In this document: in pieces, positions 52,600 through 59,962 of the stretch | How the letters are laid out: every line of letters begins with the position of its first letter | Position numbering within the stretch: position 1 is the stretch's first letter | NCBI RefSeq assembly: GCF_002007105.1 | Contig: NZ_MVBC01000001.1 | Coordinates: 496,001-560,000, forward strand | Reading direction: 5' to 3' | DNA from: Hymenobacter sp. CRA2 | GTDB taxonomy: Bacteria; Bacteroidota; Bacteroidia; Cytophagales; Hymenobacteraceae | Length of the DNA stretch: 64,000 bases | Program-made: the position numbers and the translations under genes | The notes under the pieces: model-generated | What the model was told of the DNA's origin: nothing | Databases searched by the model: none | Seen by the model: the letters and a program-made list of their open reading frames with translations, nothing else

Positions 52600-53280
52600 T
52601 TAGAACAAGCTGGCCGGCGGCGTTTTGAGCTGGGCAATGACTGTCTGGCCACCCTTCACTTTCTCGCCAATCTGCACTTTCACGTCGGTATCCACCGGCA
52701 CGAATACGTCGACGCGCGAGCCGAACTTGATGAAGCCGAACTCTTCGCCCTGGCTTACTTCGTCGCCCTCGTTGACGTACCACACGATGCGGCGAGCCAT
52801 GGCACCGGCAATCTGGCGGAACAGTACCTGCGGGCCGGCTTCGGTTTCCACTACCACCGTGGTGCGCTCGTTCTTGGTGCTGCTCTTCGGGTGCCACGCT
52901 ACCAAGTACTTGCCGGGGTGGTACTTGAAGTACTTCACCGTGCCCGACACCGGGTTGCGGGTGATGTGCACGTTGATGGGCGACATGAAGATGCTGATCT
53001 GCTTGCGCACCCCGTCAAAGAACTCCGGCTCGTGCACGTCCTCAATCACAACCACCTTGCCGTCGGCCGGAGCAATAACGATGTCTTCGTGGGTGAGCAG
53101 GTTGCGGAAAGGGCTACGGAAAAACTGCAGCAGCAAGAGAAAGGCCACCACGGAAATGGCCGAAAACACGCGGTTGAAGCCCACGCCCTGCTCGTTGAAT
53201 TGGTAGAGCAACAGGTTCACGGCCAGCAGGGCCAGCAGCGTGAAAAACAGGATACGGCGACCTTCTTTGTGGATCTTCAT
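52600..53280 (-). CDS. psd: Phosphatidylserine decarboxylase family protein (short type)
   Basis: 226 residues. Two N-terminal membrane segments (about 11-26 and 38-53) precede the catalytic domain with VIAPADGKVVVIEDV, ISIFMSPINVHITRNP, and the self-cleavage site in FIKFGSRVDVFVP. G187-S188 gives the pyruvoyl group (family LGST is replaced by FGSR). It decarboxylates phosphatidylserine to phosphatidylethanolamine in the inner membrane. The paired pssA gene is not nearby. A terminator follows. Confidence 0.95.
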   Translation of the reverse strand: MKIHKEGRRILFFTLLALLAVNLLLYQFNEQGVGFNRVFSAISVVAFLLLLQFFRSPFRNLLTHEDIVIAPADGKVVVIEDVHEPEFFDGVRKQISIFMSPINVHITRNPVSGTVKYFKYHPGKYLVAWHPKSSTKNERTTVVVETEAGPQVLFRQIAGAMARRIVWYVNEGDEVSQGEEFGFIKFGSRVDVFVPVDTDVKVQIGEKVKGGQTVIAQLKTPPASLF

Positions 53281-53400
53281 AAATCGCAGATTAGCGCTGA
53301 TTGATCTGATAATACCGGTTCAGAGGGCAATCAGGCAAAACAAACGAGCGGCAAGGTAAGCGGGAGAAAACGGGAGGGAGCGGGTGGTATGGTTACAAAG

Positions 53401-53428
53401 ATAGCCCGGGCCTTGCGACCCGGGCTAT
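53401..53428 (-). terminator. Hairpin downstream of gdhA
   Basis: ATAGCCCGGG and CCCGGGCTAT pair perfectly around an eight-base loop. On the minus strand the stem is followed by CTTTGT. It begins 65 bases past the gdhA stop. Confidence 0.65.
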
Positions 53429-53492
53429 ACTTAGCAGAAAGGATGACAAAGCTTGTATACGGAAATCCGCGCAACAAGCTTCGGCGGCGGGC

Positions 53493-54782
53493 TTAGAAGC
53501 TACCGCGGAACTTGTAGGTCTGGGCGACTTTGTCGATGGCTACCACGTAGGCGGCGATGCGCATCGGCACGTTGTATTTCTGGCTGGTGGCGTACACTTT
53601 CTCGAAGGCGTCGGACATGATGCGGTCGGCGCGCTCGGTCACCATTTCCTCGGTCCACTTGAAGCCCTGGCGGTTCTGCACCCACTCGAAGTAGGACACG
53701 GTCACGCCGCCGGAGTTGGCCAGGATGTCGGGCACCACCATGATGCCTTTCTCGTTGATGATGGGGTCGGCGGAGGCCGAGGTGGGGCCGTTGGCGCCTT
53801 CCACGATCAGGCGAGCCTTGATGTCGTGGGCGTTGTGCTCGGTGATGACGTCCTCCACGGCGGCGGGCACGAGCACGTCGACGGGCAGGGTGAGCAGGTC
53901 GTCGGCGTTGTCCATCAGCACGGCGCCGGTGTAGCCGTCGAGGCGGCCCTTATGGGCATTCTTATAGGCAATGGCTTCGTCGATGTTGATGCCGTTCTCG
54001 TTCCAGTAGGCACCCGATACGTCGCTGACGGCCTTGATCTTAACGCCTTGTTCGCAGAGCAGCTTGGCGGCCCAGGAGCCCACGTTGCCGAAGCCCTGCA
54101 CGGCGGCCGAGGATTCTTCGGGCTTCATGCCCAGCTTGCGCATGGCGGCCAGGGCCGATACCATCACGCCGCGGCCGGTGGCCTCGGTGCGGCCCAGCGA
54201 GCCGCCCATTACCAGGGGCTTGCCCGTCACGACGGCCGGGGTGGTGGCGCCCACGGTCTTGGAGAATTCGTCCATCAGCCAGGCCATTTCGCGCGGGCCG
54301 GTGCCCATGTCGGGAGCCGGGATGTCGCGGTCGGGGCCGAACACGTCCTTCATAGCCAGCGTGTAAGCGCGGGTGAGGCGCTCAATTTCGCCGGCCGACA
54401 TGGTGGTGGGGTCGCAGATGATGCCGCCCTTGGCACCGCCGTAGGGCAGGTCGACCACGGCGCACTTCCACGTCATCCAGGCGGCCAAGGCCTTCACCTC
54501 GTCGAGGTGCACGTTCTTATCGTAGCGGATGCCGCCTTTGGAGGGGCCCAGCACGGTGTTGTGCACCACGCGGTAACCTTCGAACACGCGCACTTCGCCG
54601 TTGTCCATGGTTACGGGGATGTGCACGATAACCTGCTTGTCCGCCGCTTTGAGCACGTTGTAGGTCGCGTCGTCGAGGCCGAGGATGTCGGCGGCCACGT
54701 TGAAGCGCGACATCATCGATTCGAGCGGGTTTTCGCGGTCCACCTTCGGGGCCGGCTCCTTGTAAACCGTGTTAGAGGCCAT
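53493..54782 (-). CDS. gdhA: Glutamate dehydrogenase (Glu/Leu/Phe/Val family)
   Basis: 429 residues from ATG 54782 (MASNTVYKEPAPKVDRENPL). A 35-codon upstream extension has no similarity. Markers are RVVHNTVLGPSKGGIRYDKN, MTWKCAVVDLPYGGAKGGI (catalytic Lys in PYGGAKGG), PAPDMGTGPREMAWLMDEF, GGSLGRTEATGRG and VQGFGNVGSWAAK. It interconverts 2-oxoglutarate plus ammonia and glutamate, in the cytoplasm. Bordered downstream by a hairpin and upstream by a long repeat-bearing gap. Confidence 0.96.
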   Translation of the reverse strand: MASNTVYKEPAPKVDRENPLESMMSRFNVAADILGLDDATYNVLKAADKQVIVHIPVTMDNGEVRVFEGYRVVHNTVLGPSKGGIRYDKNVHLDEVKALAAWMTWKCAVVDLPYGGAKGGIICDPTTMSAGEIERLTRAYTLAMKDVFGPDRDIPAPDMGTGPREMAWLMDEFSKTVGATTPAVVTGKPLVMGGSLGRTEATGRGVMVSALAAMRKLGMKPEESSAAVQGFGNVGSWAAKLLCEQGVKIKAVSDVSGAYWNENGINIDEAIAYKNAHKGRLDGYTGAVLMDNADDLLTLPVDVLVPAAVEDVITEHNAHDIKARLIVEGANGPTSASADPIINEKGIMVVPDILANSGGVTVSYFEWVQNRQGFKWTEEMVTERADRIMSDAFEKVYATSQKYNVPMRIAAYVVAIDKVAQTYKFRGSF

Positions 54783-54976
54783 GCTGTTGGTCGGGTAAAA
54801 GGGATGGGGAATTGTGGGGGAATGCAGAAACAGCGCCGCCCGAAGCCAGCCGAGCAGCCGGACCAGCGGGCGTAAAAAGCGCGCCAAAGGTACTAGGATT
54901 CCCCAATACGGATATATACGGCTTACAGTCGTTAGGCAACGGCTAAAGTTGGGGTTTCAGCCGGTATAGTGGCGCC
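54783..54976. other. Upstream region of gdhA, no gene seen
   Basis: This stretch before the 21-bp repeat array includes an exact TAnnTTTG box on the minus strand at 54885-54892 (TACCTTTG), about 103 bases before the gdhA start. I see no well-spaced -33 element and no coding region. Confidence 0.5.
54885..54892 (-). promoter_or_regulatory. Candidate -7 box for gdhA
   Basis: On the minus strand this reads TACCTTTG, matching TAnnTTTG exactly. The upstream TTG expected 17-23 bases earlier is not present, so the call is tentative. Confidence 0.4.
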
Positions 54977-55228
54977 GACGAAGCGGTAGTTATCGTCGGA
55001 GAGCTGGTAGTTGGTGCCGGCGAAGTGGTAGTTAGCCGCGGCGAAGTGGTAGTTGGCCTCGGCGAAGCGGTAGTTGAATGCGACGAGACGGTAGTTACTG
55101 GCGGCGAGGTGGTAGAGCCCTGCGGCGAGGTGGTAGGAGGTGTCGACGAGCTGGTGGAGACGATCGGCGAGCCGGTGGGAAGGGTCGGTGAGGCGGTGGG
55201 AAGGTGCGGAAGAGCGGTGGAGGCGGGC
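54977..55228. repeat. Twelve-unit 21-bp tandem repeat array
   Basis: Twelve consecutive units of exactly 21 bases, for example GGCGAAGTGGTAGTTAGCCGC and the next unit GGCGAAGTGGTAGTTGGCCTC. The first half of each unit is more conserved than the second. No spacer differs in length, so all reading frames have a seven-residue period. In the plus frame most units begin (G/D)E-x-V, with gaa/gag and gta/gtg alternating. No plausible start codon lies upstream of the array in that frame. The minus-strand frame reads TTSP-type repeats with an ATG start. I regard it as non-coding until shown otherwise. It lies in the gap between gdhA and cdsA. Confidence 0.8.
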
Positions 55229-55301
55229 GGCATGCTAGTGGCGCCTAACAACGCAGTGTTTTTAGCTTTAAATCTAGCCCTGGTCTTTCAACCACCCCTA
55301 G

Positions 55302-55323
55302 CCCCTCCTCATCTGAGGAGGGG
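55302..55323. repeat. C-rich/G-rich REP-like palindrome
   Basis: CCCCTCCTCA and TGAGGAGGGG pair perfectly around a two-base loop. On the minus strand the palindrome is followed by CTAGGGGTGGTTG. A similar unit is at 63064-63085. It lies 35 bases downstream of the cdsA stop. Confidence 0.7.
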
Positions 55324-55357
55324 AACTAACTCTAGCCTTTAGTCTCTGGGGCTTGGG

Positions 55358-56299
55358 CTACGTGCCGAACAGCAGTTGCAGGACTACCAGCACGGGCACG
55401 ACGAAGAGAAAGGCATCGAAGCGGTCGAGCAGGCCGCCGTGGCCGGGCATGATGCGGCCGGAATCCTTCACTCCCACGCTACGCTTGAGCATGGATTCGG
55501 CTAAGTCTCCGAGCACGCCGAAGACGGATACGACAAGGGCTGCTACCAAGCGGGTGATGAGGGGCATTTCGGGAATGAGGTAGCCCAGGGCCCAGCCCAC
55601 GGCCAGGGTGAGCAGGGTGCCGCCGATCCAGCCTTCCCAGGTTTTGCCGGGCGAGATGCTCAGGGCAAGCTTGTTACGGCCGAAGTTTTTGCCGGCAATG
55701 TAGGCCCCGGTATCGGCGGCCCAGACCATGAACAGCAGGCCGAAGATGCGGCGGTAGTCGTAGCCCTCGGGGCCGAAGGCCAGCACGTTGAGCCCGCTCA
55801 TGGGCAGGGTGACGTAGAACAAGCCGAGCAGGGCCACGCCGACGTTGGGGAAGGGCGAAAAGGGCTGCTTCTCGCGCGGCCACCAGTACATTTCGCGCAG
55901 CAGCAGGATGATGGGCGCTAGGAAGCAGACCGCCAGGAATACCGGAATATAGGACCAAGCCAGCTCTTGCATATCCCGTGAACCCGGCGCCCGATGAGCA
56001 TCTATCCGAATCAGGAACAAGCTGAAAAAGAGTACCAGGCTCATTACAACCCCAATCACAGCCGCCGGCTTGTAGTTCAGCTCCTTCATCATGCGGTAGA
56101 ACTCCCACAGCATGCGGGCCTGCACCAGCCCGAAGAACAGGCCGAACGTCCAGCCACTATACCAGATAGAGCCCAGCAGCAGCACCGCGCCGACGACGCC
56201 GGAAATGATGCGCTGCCACATATTGGACATGCCCGGCGGCTTCTTCTGGGCGTCGGCGGATTCGGTGGCGGCGGGAGGCGGAGTAGCGGGCGTAGTCAA
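55358..56299 (-). CDS. cdsA: Phosphatidate cytidylyltransferase
   Basis: 313 residues. A Thr/Pro/Ala-rich cytoplasmic leader precedes about seven membrane segments. The signature of the family is near the C-terminus: SMLKRSVGVKDSGRIMPGHG followed by GLLDRFDA. Before it comes FGRNKLALSISPGKTWEGWIGG, also typical. It makes CDP-diacylglycerol from CTP and phosphatidic acid, the precursor of all phospholipids. It lies 46 bases downstream of the CPBP protease gene and is likely co-transcribed with it. Confidence 0.96.
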   Translation of the reverse strand: MTTPATPPPAATESADAQKKPPGMSNMWQRIISGVVGAVLLLGSIWYSGWTFGLFFGLVQARMLWEFYRMMKELNYKPAAVIGVVMSLVLFFSLFLIRIDAHRAPGSRDMQELAWSYIPVFLAVCFLAPIILLLREMYWWPREKQPFSPFPNVGVALLGLFYVTLPMSGLNVLAFGPEGYDYRRIFGLLFMVWAADTGAYIAGKNFGRNKLALSISPGKTWEGWIGGTLLTLAVGWALGYLIPEMPLITRLVAALVVSVFGVLGDLAESMLKRSVGVKDSGRIMPGHGGLLDRFDAFLFVVPVLVVLQLLFGT

Positions 56300-56345
56300 A
56301 GCGGGTGGAGGGCGCGAAGGAGCGGGTAATCGGGATAAGGGCAGC

Positions 56346-57401
56346 TTACGCTTTGGGCGAATCGGGGGCTTCTACGCCGTGGCCGGTGAGCGTGTGCCCT
56401 GCCACGGGCGGCACAGCGGCTGGCGTCTCGGCGCGCACCTGCACGCCGCGGGCGGTGAGCGTGTGCGCCTCGATGGGGGCTACGTAGCGTTGCTGGTAGA
56501 ACCAGTAGAGCAGGCCGGCGGTGAGCAGCAAGGAGAGCAGCGCCCAGTGCCAGGGCAGGGATTCGTTGGAATCGGCGTCGAAGCTGATGGCGCCGCGCTG
56601 CTGCAGGTAAATCAGCAGCAGCTGGAAGGCATTCTGGGCAAAGTGCGCGGCCATGGACACGCGAATGTTACCGCTCCAGGCGAAGAGGTAACCCAGCACT
56701 ACCCCCAGCAGCATGCGCGGAAAGAAGCCGAAGAACTGCACGTGGATGGCGCTGAACACGATGGCCGACAGCCACACGCCCCAGTGTACGGAGTGCGTCC
56801 AGCGGGCCAGCTGGCGCAGCACCACGCCCCGGAACGTCAGCTCCTCGGCAATGGCGGGAATGACGGCCACCACGATCAGGGCCACCAGGAAGCGGCTCGG
56901 GGTGTTGAAGCGCGTAAGGAAAGTAGTGAGCGTTTGGGCCTGGTCTTCGTAGAGGCGGGCGGCCCGCTCCCAGCTGTAGAGGGCCGGCGGCAGGTGCAGG
57001 TCGGCGTTCCAGGCAATGAGCACCGACATGGCCGGCACGCTCACGATAATCAGGGCCATGGCGGCCAGCAGCCACGGCGCGGTAGCCGGGCGCAGGGCGA
57101 GGTTGGCCGACGCGTCGTGGCGGAAGGCGGGCAGGCGCAGTAGGGCCAGTGCCCCGCCGCCGAAGCCGAAGAGCAGCGGCACGCCTTGCATAATCATCAG
57201 GATGCCCCAGCCCTCGGGCGTGGTCTGGGGGGCGGCAATGATGCCGGTGATGCGCATCAGCACCTGCGTGCCGTACACGGCGCCGATGAGCAGCATGGCC
57301 ACGAAAAAGCCGATGCACATGCCCGCCACAATGAGCACCACCAGCAGCATCAGGGCGACGATGGGATGCGGGGTGTCTTGCGCGCGAGCGAAACCTTTCA
57401 T
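56346..57401 (-). CDS. CPBP family intramembrane metalloprotease
   Basis: 351 residues, eight or so membrane segments. The CPBP/Abi motifs are AIAEELTFRGVVL (EExxxR), IVFSAIHVQFFGFFPRM (FxxxH) and the later MAAHFAQNAF. Prokaryotic members process or cleave membrane peptides and some give bacteriocin immunity; the substrate here is unknown. The cytoplasmic C-terminal tail of about 40 residues has an internal duplication, AHTLTARGV and GHTLTGHGV. The start lies 238 bp from dusB, which is divergent. Confidence 0.9.
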   Translation of the reverse strand: MKGFARAQDTPHPIVALMLLVVLIVAGMCIGFFVAMLLIGAVYGTQVLMRITGIIAAPQTTPEGWGILMIMQGVPLLFGFGGGALALLRLPAFRHDASANLALRPATAPWLLAAMALIIVSVPAMSVLIAWNADLHLPPALYSWERAARLYEDQAQTLTTFLTRFNTPSRFLVALIVVAVIPAIAEELTFRGVVLRQLARWTHSVHWGVWLSAIVFSAIHVQFFGFFPRMLLGVVLGYLFAWSGNIRVSMAAHFAQNAFQLLLIYLQQRGAISFDADSNESLPWHWALLSLLLTAGLLYWFYQQRYVAPIEAHTLTARGVQVRAETPAAVPPVAGHTLTGHGVEAPDSPKA

Positions 57402-57457
57402 GGGATTTTGGTATTGAGTACCGGGTAATGAGTAGGGAGTCGGGTAGCCCGGGCTTA

Positions 57458-57489
57458 GGGCAAGAATTTGACTGTCATGATTCTTGCCC
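57458..57489. repeat. Ten-bp inverted repeat in the divergent promoter region
   Basis: GGGCAAGAAT (57458-57467) is the reverse complement of 57480-57489, with 12 bases between. It lies in the gap between the divergent protease and dusB genes and could be an operator or a weak hairpin. No regulator can be named. Confidence 0.45.
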
Positions 57490-57536
57490 GCAAGACTGAC
57501 TATTCAGCACTTCTTACGCGCTACTTCCTTCTGTCG

Positions 57537-57544
57537 TAAATTTG
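57537..57544 (+). promoter_or_regulatory. Candidate -7 box TAAATTTG upstream of dusB
   Basis: An exact TAnnTTTG match 96 bases before the dusB start. The upstream -33 TTG is not clear (the region reads CTTCTTACG), so the call is tentative. Confidence 0.4.
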
Positions 57545-57639
57545 CGCAAAATACGCTAACCAGGTACGTCGCGGTCGACGGACGTGCGTGGTTGGCCCGA
57601 CGGGCGCGTTGCGCGCGCCTCTACATCCTTCCGCTTACC

Positions 57640-58626
57640 ATGGTTCATATCCGCGACATTGCCCTGCCCGATTTCCCTTTGCTCCTCGCCCCGATGGAGG
57701 ACGTGTCGGACCCGCCGTTCCGCGCCGTGTGCAAGCAGGGCGGGGCGGATCTGATGTACACGGAGTTCGTGTCGTCGGAAGGGCTGATTCGGGCGGCGGC
57801 CAAGAGCCGGCAGAAGCTGGACGTGTTCGACTACGAGCGGCCCATCGGCATTCAGCTCTTCGGCTCCGACGTGGACACCATGGGTGAGTGCGCCCGCATC
57901 AGCACCGTGGCCGGCCCCGACCTCATCGACATCAACTACGGCTGCCCGGTAAAGCAGGTGGCCTGTAAAGGTGCCGGCGCGGCCCTGCTGCGCGACATTC
58001 CGAAGATGGTGGCCATGACCGAGGCCGTGGTGAAAGCCACGCACCTGCCCGTGACGGTGAAAACCCGCCTGGGCTGGGACGAGTCGACCAAAAACGTGGA
58101 GGAAGTGGCCGAACGGCTTCAGGATATCGGCATCGAGGCGCTGACGGTGCACGGCCGCACGCGCGTGCAGATGTACAAGGGCGACGCCGACTGGCGCCTG
58201 ATTGCCAAGATCAAGGAGAATTCGCGCATCCGCATCCCGATTTTCGGCAACGGCGACATCGACTCGCCGGAAAAAGCCGTGGAGTACAAGAACCGCTACG
58301 GCGTCGATGGCATCATGATCGGGCGCGCCTCCATCGGCTACCCCTGGATTTTCCGCGAAATCAAGCACTTCGTGGCCACCGGCGAAAAGCTAGCCCCGCC
58401 CACGCTGGAAGAGCGCGTGGCGGCCTGCGTGATGCACTTCGAGAAGAGCATCGAGTGGAAGGGACCGAAACTGGGCGTGTTCGAGATGCGCCGGCACTAC
58501 GCGCACTACTTCAAGGGCCTGGTGGGCGCCAAGCAGTGGCGCACCCAGCTGGTGGAAGCCGGTACGCCCGACGAGGTGCGGGCTATCCTGGCGGACATTG
58601 CGCAGAGCGAGGCGGTGTACGCGTAG
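57640..58626 (+). CDS. dusB: tRNA-dihydrouridine synthase
   Basis: 328 residues from ATG 57640 (MVHIRDIALPDFPLLLAPMED). The frame is open upstream but unrelated. Markers: LAPMEDVSDPPFRAVC, PIGIQLFGSD, DINYGCPVKQVACKGAGAALLRD with the catalytic Cys at 102, LTVHGRTRVQMYKGDADW and GIMIGRASIGYPWIF. It reduces specific uridines in tRNA using FMN and NADPH. It is followed by a secreted hypothetical gene 16 bases downstream, so the two may share a transcript. Confidence 0.96.
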   Translation: MVHIRDIALPDFPLLLAPMEDVSDPPFRAVCKQGGADLMYTEFVSSEGLIRAAAKSRQKLDVFDYERPIGIQLFGSDVDTMGECARISTVAGPDLIDINYGCPVKQVACKGAGAALLRDIPKMVAMTEAVVKATHLPVTVKTRLGWDESTKNVEEVAERLQDIGIEALTVHGRTRVQMYKGDADWRLIAKIKENSRIRIPIFGNGDIDSPEKAVEYKNRYGVDGIMIGRASIGYPWIFREIKHFVATGEKLAPPTLEERVAACVMHFEKSIEWKGPKLGVFEMRRHYAHYFKGLVGAKQWRTQLVEAGTPDEVRAILADIAQSEAVYA

Positions 58627-58642
58627 AGGGCGGTTCTTCGAC

Positions 58643-59695
58643 ATGATGCGCCGCACGCTATTCACGGGGCTGCTGCCGGGCTTGCTGCGCGGGGCAGCCC
58701 CGTTGGCTTCGTGGGCCCAGCAGCCGCAGGACCGCCTGCACGATTCCGTATTCGTGCGGCAGCACCGCATCCGGACGGTCACGGAGCTGTGGAGCCCCAG
58801 CCAGGAGGACCCGCAGCAGCTGACGGAGCAAACGACCACGCACTACTCCCCTACCGGCCGGTGGCTGAGCGCCGACGCCCCACACGAAAACGACCCGGCC
58901 TACGAAACCCGGGGGCCGCGCAGCACAGAAGTCTACGTGGAAGATGCGCAGGGCCGCACCGTGGCCATCGAGCACCACACCGATGAGGAGCTGGAGTCGG
59001 TGGAGCACTGGATTTACGGGCCGCAGAATAAGGTTATTCAGCGCTACGTCCACGAAACCGGGCTTTACGGCCATGAGCGTTGGTATTTTCTGGAAACGAC
59101 GCACTACGACCTGCGCGGCAACGCCGTGGAGGGCGTGCACCACGAGGCCACCATGCTGGGCGGGCGGCTGTCGTTTCCAGCGCGCTGGCGGGCCAGCTAC
59201 GACTACGCTGGGCGCCGCATTGCGACGGTGGAGTACGAAGAGCTGATTTATCCCCGGCGCCTCGATTCGACTTACTACAACGCCCAGGGCCAGATAACCC
59301 GGCAGGTGCGCTACCAGTACCAGCAGGGCCGGCCCTGGCTCGACGACATAGCGGTGCAGCAGTACGACGAAGCCGGCAGACTCCTGACGAGTATTACGGG
59401 CGAGAATGGTGGCTCCTTGCAGAAAATCCTGTATATGCGCTACCGCCCCGATGGTCAGCCGGCAGCCTCGGTCCAGTATTCGGGCCACCAGCTGCCCATT
59501 GGCCAGGGGCCGCAGCGCACCACCGACACCCTGCGTCTGGCCCGCGACTTTGCCCAGGAACACCACATCTACCGCTACAACCAGCGCGGACTGTTGGAGG
59601 AAATCAGCCGGTACAAGCACTCCGGCACCGGCCCCATCAATGAAGCATATGACCTGGTGTGGCGCAAGGTGTGGCGCTACACGTATTATCCGTAA
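58643..59695 (+). CDS. Secreted hypothetical protein with YD/RHS-like repeats
   Basis: 350 residues from ATG 58643 with a signal peptide ending near LASWAQ. The body has repeated tyrosine-containing strands such as YDYAGRRIATVEYEE, YYNAQGQITRQVRYQY, YDEAGRLLTSITGENG and YNQRGLLEEISRYKHSG, which match the YD-repeat pattern of RHS-type proteins but in a short run. A closing helix RKVWRYTYYP ends the protein. There is no toxin or cell-wall domain. Role unknown; an envelope or periplasmic location is likely. Confidence 0.75.
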   Translation: MMRRTLFTGLLPGLLRGAAPLASWAQQPQDRLHDSVFVRQHRIRTVTELWSPSQEDPQQLTEQTTTHYSPTGRWLSADAPHENDPAYETRGPRSTEVYVEDAQGRTVAIEHHTDEELESVEHWIYGPQNKVIQRYVHETGLYGHERWYFLETTHYDLRGNAVEGVHHEATMLGGRLSFPARWRASYDYAGRRIATVEYEELIYPRRLDSTYYNAQGQITRQVRYQYQQGRPWLDDIAVQQYDEAGRLLTSITGENGGSLQKILYMRYRPDGQPAASVQYSGHQLPIGQGPQRTTDTLRLARDFAQEHHIYRYNQRGLLEEISRYKHSGTGPINEAYDLVWRKVWRYTYYP

Positions 59696-59730
59696 AGCTG
59701 CCGTTACGCCCGAAGCGGCGCGGCGACACT

Positions 59731-59942
59731 GGCCGTCATTGCGAGAAGGTACGACATTCCGCGCATCAAGCGGCGTCAATCCTTCCTCTCGTGGCACCGC
59801 CGCCTCAATGCCTACTACCCAAAAACGATACTGCCCGAAGCCTCAGATGCAAGGCCTCGGGCAGTATCGTTTTTGGTTAATGCTTCTCGTGTCGTCGTGC
59901 CTTGGGAGGAAGGATTGCTTCGCTTTGCTCGCAATGACGGCC
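59731..59942. repeat. GTCATTGCGAG element with 15-bp inverted ends
   Basis: The ends are exact inverted copies: GGCCGTCATTGCGAG at 59731-59745 and its complement at 59928-59942. Inside, CAATCCTTCCTC and its complement also recur inverted. The GTCATTGCGAG...CAATCC pattern is a REP-like sequence seen in many bacterial genomes. The 212-bp unit has no coding capacity and encloses a strong hairpin. It sits between two convergent genes. Confidence 0.7.
59819..59876. terminator. Long hairpin, bidirectional terminator
   Basis: Arms 59819-59843 and 59852-59876 pair over 25 bp with one mismatch. The arms begin CCAAAAACGATACTGCCCGA and end with the matching TTTTTGG, so T-runs occur on both strands. It serves the convergent YD-repeat and M1 peptidase genes. 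Confidence 0.8.
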
Positions 59943-59962
59943 AGTACTGCCGCCGGCCTATG

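Noticed and set aside
54977-55228. CRISPR array
   Set aside because: Units are contiguous at 21 bp with no spacers, there is no cas gene nearby, and the units are too short.
54943-55251. Thr/Ser/Pro-repeat protein on the minus strand and a GEVV-repeat protein on the plus strand
   Set aside because: Both arise from the 21-bp tandem array, which is open in several frames. There is no supporting signal peptide, ribosome site or terminator.
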